The notes under the pieces: generated by a model
Databases searched by the model: none
What the model was told of the DNA's origin: nothing
What the model saw: the letters and a program-made list of their open reading frames with translations, nothing else
Part shown: piece by piece, positions 1 through 11,458 of the stretch
Numbering within the stretch: position 1 is the stretch's first letter
Layout of the letters: each line of letters starts with the position of its first letter
DNA from: Cerrena zonata
Lineage: Eukaryota > Basidiomycota > Agaricomycetes > Polyporales > Cerrenaceae
Assembly (NCBI GenBank): GCA_038087015.1
Contig: JASBNA010000034.1
Location: forward strand, 310,001-374,000
Direction of reading: 5' to 3'
DNA length: 64,000 nt
Program-made: the position numbers and the translations under genes

Positions 1-2814
1 GGTCATGGACATAACTGAAAATGGTGAAGAGGTCGGACTCAAATTCATCCCGCGTATCGACCTGAATCCTAAGGACGAGGCCACCGTTGATGGCAAGAAA
101 CGGAAGAAACCGGCAGGACAGACTTCGTTCTCTATGAGACCCCCTCAACGCTTCTTTAACTACGAAGAAGTGGTGAAGGTGTACGGCCGAAAGGCAGTCT
201 CAAAACGTAATCAAGTATACGTCTTCCAGAACGACACTTACAAAGATGGTTTCATCGAGAAGGATCTCCGTCTAACAGCCCTGCAGCTTGAGAACGTCAA
301 CCCCACACTTGATGAAATCACGCAATTCACTCGGGGACAGGATGGTGATGGCGACGTTAATGTCGATTTGTCTATCATTGCCGAGGCATCGAGGAAGGCA
401 GCCATATTAGTACTCCAGCCTGGTGATCACGTCGAGGTCTTCGAAGGCGAACAATCAGGCGTTCATGGTAGCGTTCACTCAATTGAGCAAGACATTGTCA
501 CGATCCAGCCAGTCGGTGTTGAATTCGATGGTCAACGAATGCAGGTCCCCGCTCGTAGCGTTCGTAAACGTTTCAAGCCCGGTGATCATGTCAAGGTGAT
601 GGCGGGTCAAAATGCGGACGAGACCGGTCTAGTTGTCTCAGTTATTGACAATGTCGTGACATTCCTGTCAGATATGTCTATGCAGGAAGTCTCGGTATTT
701 TCCAAAGATTTGCGAGAGGCAGCTGAGGTCGGGACAGGAACGAACACTGTCGGCAACTTTGAATTACACGATCTTGTTCAGCTAGAGTAAGCCTTATGAC
801 GAGTCTTGCTAAGTGCTAATTGCTGACAGTATTTGCCCCTAGTTTGCAAACAGTCGGTGTCATCTTCAAAACCGAACGTGACTCATTCCGCGTCCTCGAT
901 CAGAATGGCCAGGTCCGCTTGGTGAAGCCTCATCAGATTTCAATGCGGAGAGATTCCCGAAGAGCTATTGCTACAGACTCGGACGGACATGAGCTACGCC
1001 CAGGCGACAACGTTAAGGAAATTGATGGAGAGGTATGTAACCATTTTCGACAATATTTACAAATGCATTGATTCATTATTGTTGTCGTTCACATAGGGCA
1101 GAAAGGGCCGAGTCCTTCATACACATCAATCATTCTTTGCTTTCCTGTATAATGCAGAAAGTCCTGAAAATCGCGGTGTTTTCGTCACGCGGGCGCGCTC
1201 CTTAGCCTCTCAAGCACCGAAGGGCAATTTACTCAACCTCGGCGGAACTGACTTGTCGAAGATGAATCCGCTAACTGCTGCGCCTACCGGCGGTATGGTA
1301 GGGTCAGCCATAGGACGGGGTCCTCGAGACAGAAATATTGGAGAAACTGTCTGCGTTGTCAAAGGCCCTCAAAAGGGTTATGTTGGAATAGTCAAAGATA
1401 CTAATGGATCCCTTGCCCGAGTTGAGCTGCTTACAGGTAACAAGATGATCTCCATTGACAAATCAAAAATCTTCAGACGATTGTACGTTCATTTATATCG
1501 TCATATATTGATCTTGACATGACATTATAAATTAGACCCACCGGAGACTTAGAACCTCTTGACACTCCCAGGGGAGGCCGTGGCAGCTTCACTCGAGGTG
1601 GGTCCGGTCGGGGCCGGGGCCGGGGCGGTCAACCGTTCTCTTCACATGGAGATATGGGTCCACCCCCCACCGCCGGATTTGGTGGTCCACCAAGTCGAAC
1701 GCCTAACCCATACAATGACGGCAAGACGCCTGGTTGGACGCGTACGCCGAATCCTTATGCAGGCGACGGAGGTAAAACACCTGCGGCCTGGAGTACTGCT
1801 GCTCGAACGCCCAATCCTTACGCAGATGGCGGCAAAACCCCGGCATGGAATACATCTTCCCGTACACCAAATCCGTACGCGAGTGGTGGAGGAAGTACGG
1901 GAGGATGGGGAGGCGCTACGCCTGGTAGACCCACCTCAAGTTGGGGAGGTGCAACACCAGGCAGAAATAATGACAGTACATGGGGTTCGGCATCTCGTAG
2001 CTGGGAAGGAGAGTCTTCGGATAACTGGGTGGGTGATATGATATGAAATGCTCGATGGAAGCGTCAACTGACTTTGCCGCATAGGACGCTGCCCCAACCA
2101 CAGCCCCGACACCAGCTGCTACTTCTTGGTCCGCCCCTACACCTGCGGCGGCTGCTTGGTCTGCTCCCACCCCTGCCGCCGGTGTTTGGTCTGCTCCCAC
2201 ACCTGGCGTTACTGGTGCTTGGGATGCCAGAACGCCTGCATTTACACCAGCAGGAGGGTTCGGAGCACCAACACCCGCACCAAATGCAGCATGGGGACGT
2301 GAAGGCGGCTTCGGACAAGTCGAAGAAGAGGGTGAGTCATTTCCTTATTATTTTAATGAGAGCTCTCACACTGACACCAATGGACTGGCCAGGACCTCCC
2401 GAGAAATGGTTGCTCAGTCGTGATCTTTCCGACCCAAAGGGCATCAGAGTCCGTATCCGTTCTTCCTCGGGGTCGAATTGGCAGCACGGCAATTACGACG
2501 ATCAACATGGCATTATTCTCAACGTATTGAACACCTTCAACGAGTCGTTTGACTCCACCGCCCAAGTGAAGTTCCTGCAACCATCAGATGAGACGACAAG
2601 AGAGTCTCCGTCTGTACCCGTACAATTTTTGGCACCAGTTGAGCCAGATAAAGTTGGGGAGAAGGTTGTCATCATTCATGGTAATCGCTCCGGTCAACAA
2701 GGTGTCGTCCGTGACCTCGAAGGAGACAAGGTTACGATATCTATCGACGGTACTCATGTCATGGACGAGATTCGGCGCGACTTCCTAGCGAAAATAGTTC
2801 CGGCTGAGGATTAG
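1..2814 (+). CDS. SPT5: Transcription elongation factor SPT5, C-terminal part (5' end outside window)
   Basis: SPT5 pairs with SPT4 on RNA polymerase II to support elongation and to recruit capping and 3'-processing factors in the nucleus. The window opens inside an exon, so the acidic region, NGN domain and first KOW are missing. I read exons 1-787, 843-1032, 1097-1482, 1536-2027, 2085-2331 and 2393-2814. Several KOW modules are visible: PGDHVEVFEGEQSGVHG, PGDHVKVMAGQNADETG, GETVCVVKGPQKGYVGIV and a last one, GEKVVIIHGNRSGQQG, near the C-terminus. Between them lies a Gly/Arg-rich tract, then the C-terminal repeat region with four TPNPY units (TPNPYADGGKTPAW type), the usual target of CDK9/BUR1 phosphorylation, and a WSAPTP repeat series. 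The acceptor of the first intron must be at 841-842, because the earlier AG at 828-829 leads to a stop. The C-terminal repeat plus terminal KOW make the identity secure. Confidence 0.95.
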
Positions 2815-3282
2815 TCCTCTGTCTTTATCTTGTCACGATCCGTGTAGCTGATTAGTTTGTATTATTCATATTTTTTGTTTTCGTGCATCTATGAATTTCG
2901 TTTTGGACCATCATTTTGACGCCTACGCTGTTTGCTATCCTCATGGCATGGTGTGCTATTTTTATAACTTGGGGTTTCGACATCGTGTGTGTTATTGAAA
3001 ATTCTGCGAGCATCGCAATTGGCATAACCTCTGTCTTGTTTGTTCCTGGTGTTCAAGACGCGAGGGAGCGGAACTACCGCATGATGACGAAAGGTGTTGC
3101 AGGAGTTAGTATAATGCACTCCCATACAAGAACAAAGGATGGAGCCAGCTGACAGTACATGTTAAGCCTCCGAACATATTGACTTAATGAAATCGCGTAA
3201 AAGAAGCGGAAATGAGCAAGCAACACTCACACCGTGTCGGCTTGGCTGTAAGAAATTTCGTACGGTTCAGTCGGACAAGGAA
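2815..3282. other. Intergenic, 3' of SPT5
   Basis: No gene is supported. Reading frames on both strands are short and mutually antisense. The first 100 bases are AT-rich and presumably hold the SPT5 3'UTR. Confidence 0.5.
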
Positions 3283-3441
3283 CTAAAGAAATCCCAGGTC
3301 ATACATGATGATATCCAGGAAGGTATATGTTGCCTGAGCAGATGATACAAACCGGTCAACTACAAACATGTGGTTATAGAAAGCCGTTCCGCCTCCAATC
3401 ATCGGCACATATGGACGCGAGAATGATGGGAAGCTGTGTAC
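3283..3441 (-). pseudogene. Orphan terminal exon-like sequence, unidentified
   Basis: On the minus strand a splice acceptor (tttcag, 3442-3447) opens a clean 52-codon frame ending in TAG. Its peptide is hydrophobic and protein-like (it contains RPYVPMIGGGTAFYNHM and ends FLDIIMYDLGFL). A further exon-like stretch lies just upstream on the same strand at about 3545-3605, reading NILILIENQRRDGHIPLKTV before a GT donor. Upstream of that I find stops and no start codon, so this looks like the 3' remnant of a decayed or rearranged gene. I do not recognise the family. An intact gene with an unrecognised 5' part is possible but less likely. Confidence 0.35.
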
Positions 3442-3609
3442 CTGAAAACCTCTGATCATTCGCTACCGAGTGAACACTAACCATGACATTCTGCGTTTAA
3501 TACGTGTATAGTTGGTAATTGGATTTCTTGAAGAACTAGCCCTTACCACGGTCTTGAGAGGTATGTGACCGTCTCTCCTTTGGTTTTCAATTAGGATCAA
3601 GATGTTCGT

Positions 3610-5640
3610 AAGTAATCGCAGGGTTTAAACATATTTTTAGGAAATTCCGTGATTTTTCTAGGTATTTCTAGACCTACCCCAGTACCTGCGCGTTCATCTC
3701 TTCATTCGCGGTAAGGATCATAGTAATGACCGGGAGAACGTTGGAGCTAGAGCCTAGGGCTCAGAACTTTCACAACCCCAAAGGAACAACACCTTCATCG
3801 ACGTTCCTTCATGACGCTTGCGATGCTTCGACTACAAAACGATCCCTAGACGATCCAAATAGTGGCTCAAATGTGTGAAGTCAGCCGAACATCGGGGGAG
3901 TGACTTAAAGGCACAACACTGATAGAGTTAGAACAGTGTGAAAGCGCCTGATGTTTCCTATGTCCCTTCCCGGGACTGCATAGATCCAATTGAGAGGTAA
4001 CTCCGACCGTATTGCGTTTCAATCAGCAAGAATGGTCGATTTCGTCAGTAGAAGGTACCCTCTCGAACTACCCTAGGTCATAGATGGGCGATACGACACT
4101 TTCGGAGCATTGCTGACTGGGTCGGCGAAACTCCAAGTATCGATTATCAAGGAAGTGCACCGCGAAGCAAATCTAAGTCCGACTCCGGTCAGGTTCTCTG
4201 GGAGCTATGACACTGTGAGCCAAATTTGCTGAAGGAGTTAAGACTGACATCAGAAAATGAATATTTACCGAGACCACTTTGAGGACCCTCGGAACGCAGC
4301 AATAGTACTACGGCCATGCGAACGATCTATATGACAGCCTGTGAGTGATTTCCACGATATGGAAATCTCCATTAGACGTCTAGAAGAGGTATGTCTGGGT
4401 CTCGATGAGTGCGATCTTACATGGATTGTTTCCCGCTTTACATCTTAGCGAGCGGACACAATATCCATGTGGTAGACCGTGGGTGTCCGAAAAAGGCACC
4501 AACTGCAAATACGTTACGCCTTAAATCCAACGCAAAGGAATCATCCCCAGCCATCCGGACAGTTCTGTGACATATTACAATGCGTTACACCTTGGATGCT
4601 GGAAGTGAGATACACACGCAATAGGTAGTTTAATGTCAGCATAAAGATGGAGCGATGAAGAGCGAAATAGTGTGAGAAGGCCACTTGTTCATTACAGGAA
4701 CAGAAATTGGATCTCTGTATACCAAATGCAGGCATTTCCATGGCTATCAGAGATTTTCAAGCTTGAAACATAAATCAGAGCTCCCACCAGAAAATATGAC
4801 AGTGTGGAAAAGCGCAGCGATGATAGTTCGGCACCGACTACAAACGACCTTTGACTGTCTCATCCGAGGATGCGTTCAAATATAAATCTTGGTGGCCTAT
4901 GCTCGCGAGTGTATGGTTAGCAAGGAAATTCGTCGGATAGGCCTTCGAGTCGATGGTGACCAGTGACGAGTCAACAAAACCAAGCGCGGGAGAGTGCGGC
5001 CTATCCCGAAAATGGAGATCCTGATTCACAGGACTTTCCCAGTTTAGAAATGAAATAGGCGTTGGCTATCATTGAGCGGTAACTCTCACCCTGACTCAGT
5101 TCCGAAGGGCTGCCAATGCCTGAGAACTTGTGCATCTAGCCCTCATACCTCCGGAAGAGAGAGAAAGACGTACGAATCCCAACTCCCATCGGCAGCAACC
5201 CTTCTCCAGCGTTTGAAGAGTAATACCAAGTACGTGTGTTAAGCTGCTTACGCTGTGACCAGTGAGTAGGATAGCGTAGTTTGCCATCACGGAAGGTCCG
5301 GAGCAGATCGCTGATGGGCCACCGGTCAACAGCTATCGAAATGTGATCCCCATCGTCGCAGCAATCGAATCCGATTCGATGGTTCAACTGTCTTCGCAAA
5401 ATCAGTATGGGTGACAGAACGTCTGTTCTCAGCCGATAGGCCATGTGTGCTGACAGTGTCTAAAAGTTTTGCTCGTAGATGGAACTGCGTTGTGGTCCCG
5501 GTCCACAAGCTTGGGCCTCTTTCTCTGGTTGTGAATGTCAGTAGGCGGATCTCGACCCATTTCGTGTATCAATTACTACATTCAAAACGACCGGCTGTGA
5601 TAAAGCCCCTACCAGATGGTCATTCTAACCCGCGGAGTTA
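3610..5640. other. Gene-poor spacer upstream of laccase 1
   Basis: About 2 kb with no supportable gene on either strand. Open frames are under 112 codons and lack recognisable motifs or a consistent exon chain. No terminal repeats, transposase remnants or tandem repeats were seen. Confidence 0.45.
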
Positions 5641-5803
5641 CTCTCACGAACGGCTAACTTCTATTGCATCTCCTTCCCACAGAAAGTGCCTCAGGTACGG
5701 GCTTACCCTAAACCGATTGAGCAACCACAATGCCTCAGAATTCTAGGTGCCTATTATTTTTGAGGCAATATTGCATACTGTGACGCTCGCGCCAACATAT
5801 AAA
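5641..5803 (+). promoter_or_regulatory. Laccase 1 promoter: block shared with laccase 2, plus TATA box
   Basis: Bases 5641-5694 align with 9019-9071 upstream of laccase 2 at about 80-85% identity with one 1-base gap. Both contain CTCTCACGA, GGCTAAC and CTTCCCACAGAA followed by a CCTCA. A TATAAA lies at 5798-5803, about 95 bases before the laccase 1 ATG. The rest of the two upstream regions has diverged, so this block is a candidate conserved control element or an old duplication remnant. Confidence 0.6.
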
Positions 5804-5895
5804 GTGCCTCACTTCATGCAAGGTTTTCTTCGTCACAAGCACCCATCGTGTCTTGTATCCTGTGAAGTTTCAGTACATCTACTGTATCTAGCACA

Positions 5896-8089
5896 ATGGT
5901 CTTCTCCGCTGCATTCTCTGCTTTCGTTACACTCGGCTTGAGCCTTGGCGCATTTGCTGCCGTCGGTCCTGTCGCTGACATTCACATTGTGGACGCTTCC
6001 ATTGCCCCCGATGGTTTCTCTCGTCCTGCTGTCCTCGCTGGTGGCAGTTTCCCCGGTCCTCTCATTACTGGAAAGAAGGTCATTTTGAACAATGATTTCT
6101 TCTTCGATTGACATTACTTACCCATATTGCTCATATAGGGCGACGCCTTCAAGCTCAATATTATCGACGATCTGACCAACGAAGACATGTTGAAATCTAC
6201 GTCCATTGTAGGTGTCGTCATATTGAAGGCTTAAGTATGCCTGCTGACGCTGCTATGTAGCACTGGCACGGATTTTTCCAAAAAGGTACTAACTGGGCTG
6301 ATGGTCCTGCTTTTGTGAACCAATGCCCCATCACTACGGGTAACGCGTTCCTGTACGACTTCCAGGTACCTGACCAAGCTGGTAAGCATCTATTATGATC
6401 GGAAAAAATAATCCCTCACCCTTCATCTTCCTATGTAGGAACCTACTGGTACCATAGTCACTTGTCCACTCAATATTGTGATGGTTTACGAGGAGCCTTC
6501 GTCGTCTACGACCCGGTCGATCCTCACAAGGCTCTCTACGATGTTGACGATGGTAAAGTCCAGTTTCATCTGTATATGCTTCTGCTCGGCGCTGATTGTT
6601 CATCAATGTCTTACAGAAACCACCGTTATTACCTTGGCCGATTGGTACCACACTTTGGCTCGTCAAATTGTTGGTGTTGCGTGAGTGTTATCATTCCCAC
6701 GCTATTGGTTTAGATCTAAAGTGCTTAACTCCTTATTAGTGTCGCTGATACAACTCTTATCAATGGATTGGGTCGCAACACCAATGGCCCGAGTGACGCT
6801 GCTCTGGCTGTTATCAACGTCACTAAAGGAAAACGGTTAGTTACGCCCACCGCTTTCTCAATGAGGGATCGAGGCTAACATGTGCTACTTTTAGTTACCG
6901 TTTCCGTCTTGTTTCCATCTCTTGCGATCCTAACTACGTCTTCTCTATCGACGGTCATAACATGACCATCATTGAAGTTGATGGTGTCAACAGTCAGCCT
7001 CTCAATGTCGACTCTATCCAGATCTTCGCTGGCCAGCGTTATTCCTTTGTTGTACGTTTCAAATTTAGTTCAATATTGAATGACAATTTCTCACGTCTCC
7101 GTGTTTCGATAGTTGAATGCTAATCAAAATGTCGGCAACTACTGGGTCCGTGCGAACCCCAACCTCGGTACCACTGGTTTCACTGGTGGCATTAACTCTG
7201 CCATCCTCCGTTACCAAGGTGCCACTGTGGCTGAACCGACTACTGCACAAACTACCTCGACGAACCCCATGCAGGAACCTAACCTTCACCCTCTCGTTCC
7301 CACACCTGTCGTAAGTATATTATTTTTAGCAATTCTATCTGGTCATTAATATCCGCTGCGTCTTCAATAGCCCGGTTTACCTCAGGCAGGCGGTGTTGAT
7401 GTAGTCAAGAACCTCGTCTTCGGTTTCGTACGTCTAAAAGTTTGATTGGTGTTGTGATACTTGGCTAATATACTGTATCTTTAGACCGGTGGCAAGTTCA
7501 CTATCAACGGTGTTAGCTTCGTTCCTCCTACGGTTCCCGTCCTCCTCCAAATTCTGAGCGGCACCACCAACGCTCAGGATCTCCTTCCCAGTGGATCGGT
7601 CATTGAGCTCCCTCTCGGCAAAACTATCGAACTCACCCTTGCAGCGGGTGTGCTCGGTGGACCTCATCCTTTCCATTTGCACGGTGTAAGCTGCCCCTAC
7701 TATTTCCTTCCATATGATTCATGCTCACAATAATAACTTTACCTAGCACAACTTCCACGTCGTCCGTAGTGCTGGTCAAACCACTGCCAACTACGTTAAC
7801 CCCATCGTTCGTGACGTCGTTAACACTGGTGCTAGCCCCGACAACGTTACCATCCGTTTCACCACTGACAACCCCGGACCTTGGTTCCTTCACTGCCACA
7901 TTGATTGGCATTTGGAAGCTGGTTTCGCTGTTGTCTTCGCTGAAGGTATCAACCAGACCAACGCTGCTAACCCTACTCCTGGTGAGTGTTTTATGAATGA
8001 GGTTGTACACGCCATGTTAATTGTTCTCCACAGCTGCTTGGAACAACCTTTGCAACTTGTACAATGCGCTCGACTCCGGTGACTTGTAA
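5896..8089 (+). CDS. Laccase 1 (multicopper oxidase, secreted)
   Basis: Laccase oxidises phenolic substrates and reduces O2 to water in the extracellular space; roles include lignin and phenol turnover and pigment formation. I read 12 exons: 5896-6078, 6139-6207, 6261-6381, 6439-6552, 6617-6680, 6740-6835, 6895-7051, 7113-7310, 7371-7427, 7485-7685, 7747-7981 and 8034-8089, together 516 aa, the normal length. A signal peptide of about 20 residues precedes [11 protein letters not shown]. All four copper signatures are present: [16 protein letters not shown] (L1), [17 protein letters not shown] (L2), HPFHLHG/HNFHVV (L3, split by an intron after HG) and [14 protein letters not shown] (L4). The residue ten positions after the L4 Cys is Phe, the axial type associated with high redox potential. 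It lies head-to-tail with laccase 2 and shares its intron pattern. Confidence 0.97.
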
Positions 8090-9018
8090 ACGAAAATCGT
8101 CCCCTGGCGGACATCATTCTTTCGGCATGCGGTTTAAATTATTCTATTCTTTCTCTTGAAAGATATTTCTTAACATTTTTAACGGGTATTTTGGAAAGTC
8201 ATAACAATCGCTTTGAAGTCTACATTATTGTGTATAGTCTATTATTCCTTGCTACTACGTCCTGGAACAATGAAATGCTGCTTATTATTCTCGCTTATGA
8301 TTCGCCTGAATATGTCTAACATGAGTGTTCAGCTTGGGAGGACACGAGCACAGCTCAAGTATGTTAATTGCAATGCATATCTGGCCTTAAGTCCGAATAC
8401 TTATCTGATAACTGACTGTAGCGATGACCGGTTCCGAGTTGTTGATCCACAGGACCTTCCATGTTTAGAAGCGAAAGTGCCGCGGCAGAGTCAACCCTGA
8501 GAATTTCTCTTTTGAACCGACTCCAACACGGCTTGCACATGTCTGTCATGCTGGACTCAATACACGACATTTCCGATTTCCGTCGGTCGCCAATAGTCAT
8601 TCTCGAGCGTTTGCAATGCAGGTAAGTATGGTAATTGACCTTCCCTATTCCTTCATGGCCTGGGATCTGCTTGTTTTCGTTGACGGCAGCTCTAGGATAA
8701 ATCGTGGTAAGTCATACGATGGGGTTATAATGAGCCACTAATACCAGCTAATCGCTACCCAAATTTTAGAACTTGACGTCGAGGGGATTGAATACTGATG
8801 AGATACTGACTCTATTTTCGGATTTCCATTATACCGATGCTTAGTGACCCTCAGTAGAATCAGCAGATGCGCCATGTGTAGTGACTACGTTCAAAAGTCC
8901 TTGACGTACGATCTTATTCGGCTCGCTTTACCTGGAAGATATTCAGCTACCAGAAGTCGCACATTCTGCAGATAGCAACTTGACGCACTGAACTACCTGA
9001 GGTAAACTCTTTCAAGTG
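8090..9018. other. Spacer between the tandem laccases
   Basis: No gene is supported. An imperfect palindrome, TACCTGAGGTA, lies at about 8994-9004, just upstream of the promoter block shared with laccase 1. Confidence 0.45.
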
Positions 9019-9181
9019 CTCTCACGATTGGCTAACCTCTGTTGTGTCCTTCCCACAGAACGTACCTCAAGTTTGTGCATCTGCCGGCTGAACGTAATCG
9101 GACAACAAATATGCCCTAGAAGTCGTTCGTTCTTCGCAGATGTTAAGAGCACATTCTATCGCTCAGACGATTGAATATAAA
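9019..9181 (+). promoter_or_regulatory. Laccase 2 promoter: shared block plus TATA box
   Basis: Bases 9019-9071 match the block upstream of laccase 1 (5641-5694). It contains ATTGG (a CCAAT box in reverse) within GATTGGCTAAC. TATAAA is at 9176-9181, about 93 bases before the ATG, almost the same spacing as in laccase 1. Confidence 0.6.
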
Positions 9182-9273
9182 GATTGCTCCTTCAAATCGG
9201 AGGCTTTCGTTGCGGGCTCCCCTTACACCCTGGCCTACCCTCTTAGACGATCTCTGCCGGTGTATCAAGCGTA

Positions 9274-11458
9274 ATGACTTTCCGTGCTTCCCTCGCATCA
9301 TTTGTTCTACTTGGTCTTACACTTACTAGTGCATATGCTGTTCAAGTTCTCGGGCCCGTGACTGATCTTCACATTGTCAATGCCAACATTTCCACGGATG
9401 GCTTTACACGCCCTGCTGTTCTAGCGGGTGGGACTTTCCCTGGTCCTCTTATTGCGGCGAAGAAGGTTGGTCGATTCATCGAAGTGAGGTCTAAATTCTT
9501 TCTGACTTGAGATTGAACCTAGGGCGATAATTTTAAGATTAATGTGATCGACGACCTCACCAATGAGGATATGTTGAAATCGACTTCAATTGTAGATGTC
9601 CATGGGATTTACTTGATTCGTATAAATACTGATCCTTTTTACCATTAGCATTGGCACGGGCTATTCCAGAAAGATACTAATTGGGCAGATGGTCCTGCAT
9701 TTGTTACCCAATGCCCGATCACTACTGGAAACTCTTTCTTGTATGACTTCAGGGTTCCTGACCAAGCTGGTAAGTAACACATATCTAAATCAGCAATTGC
9801 ATCTCTAGCGACTAATAGTATATCCTAGGTACCTATTGGTATCACAGTCACTTGTCTACGCAATATTGCGACGGTTTGCGAGGAGTCATCGTTATTTACG
9901 ACCCTAAGGATCCCCATGCACACCTCTATGATGTCGATGACGGTGAGCTTGGTTTTCCTTTAAGCTAGTAACTGACATGAATCATTCACCTCTGTAACAG
10001 AGAGCACTATTATCACGCTTGCTGATTGGTATCACACATTTGCGCGCCAGATACCTGGCCTACCGTAAGTTTTGAACAGACTTTTCTTGCCTCGAAACCA
10101 ATTAGTTCTACAGCATTGCTGATACAACACTCATTAATGGTTTGGGTCGTAACCACAATGGCCCTGCGGATGCTGAGATCTCCGTCATTAACGTTCGGTC
10201 GGGCAAACGGTGGGTAGTGTAGCGGCTTTTCGTCAATGGCAGGCTTACATAGATCGTCTCTAGCTATCGCTTTCGCCTGGTGTCCATTTCATGTGATCCT
10301 AACTACGTGTTTTCTATCGACGATCATGACATGAAGATAATAGAAGTCGAGGGTACTAATATAAAACCGATCACTGTCGATTCTATTCAGATCTTTGCTG
10401 CTCAGCGATACTCCTTTGTGGTAAGTCCTCTTTTCTGTGCTGAATTGGGGTTTTTAATGGGTTTTATATTCCTTCATAGTTGCGTGCTGATCGACCTGTG
10501 AACAACTATTGGGTCCGTGCAAACCCCAGCTTTGGTAACACCGGTTTTGCTGGTGGTATTAACTCAGCTATCCTGCACTATCACGGCGCTCCGAATGCCG
10601 AGCCGAATACTACACAAACTAATTCAACCAAACCACTAAATGAGATCGACCTCCATCCCCTGGTTCCCAAACCTGTCGTGAGTACTCTCTCGCCCATATC
10701 ACATACACATTTAAATTTACATTATTCACAGCCTGGAAAACATTACCCTGGCGGCGCTGACGTTGTCCGGAATTTGGTTTTCGGTTTCGTATGTTATAAA
10801 TCCGTGCAGATTCTGATATCACCCTAACATGCTGCATACCACATAGACAGATGGACATTTCACCATCAACAATGCTACTTTCACACCCCCGACCGTCCCA
10901 GTCCTTCTCCAAATTCTTAGCGGGACAGTCAATGCACAGGACCTTCTCCCTAGCGGTGACGTGATTGAACTTCCCCTCGGTAAAACCATCGAACTTACCC
11001 TTGCAGCGGGTGTGATCGGCGGACCTCATCCTTTCCACTTACATGGTGTAAGTCACCTATATGATGTTTAGAATCAAGCTTATCCTTCGTGTCTCAGCAC
11101 ACGTTCCACGTCGTCCGCAGTGCCGGTCAGAATACGTCCAACTATGCCGACCCCATTCTTCGCGATACAGTTAACACTGGCGTCATGGGTGACAATGTCA
11201 CCATTCGTTTTAGGACAGACAATCCGGGACCGTGGTTCCTCCACTGTCATATCGATTGGCATTTGGAAGCCGGTTTCGCCGTCGTCCTTGCTGAGGGTAC
11301 GAATCGGACCAGGATCTCTGACCCCACTCCCGGTAAGCAGTAACCCCAAGCCGGTATCACTCTGGAGAGATCCAAAATTTACTGGTTGTGATATCGTTTC
11401 AGATGATTGGGATAATCTTTGTGATCTCTATGACGCTCTCCCTGACGGGGACCAGTAA
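9274..11458 (+). CDS. Laccase 2 (multicopper oxidase, secreted), tandem paralogue
   Basis: A second laccase of about 520 aa with the same exon-intron arrangement as its neighbour: intron before the HWHG motif, before TYWYH, after HPFHLHG and just before the short terminal exon. It starts with a hydrophobic signal peptide ending near [10 protein letters not shown]. Copper motifs are complete: [46 protein letters not shown] and [14 protein letters not shown]. Phe again occupies the axial position ten residues after the L4 Cys. The C-terminus ([18 protein letters not shown]) is more acidic and a few residues longer than that of laccase 1. The conserved gene structure, orientation and upstream block point to a tandem duplication followed by divergence of introns and promoters, so regulation may differ between the two. 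Confidence 0.97.

Noticed and set aside
2074..2814. 246-codon plus-strand frame as a separate gene
   Set aside because: It spans an SPT5 intron; the true exons 2085-2331 and 2393-2814 use another frame in the first part.
11089..11349. Antisense and alternate frames inside laccase 2 exon 11
   Set aside because: The laccase L3/L4 copper motifs occupy this region in the plus frame; the others are shadows.
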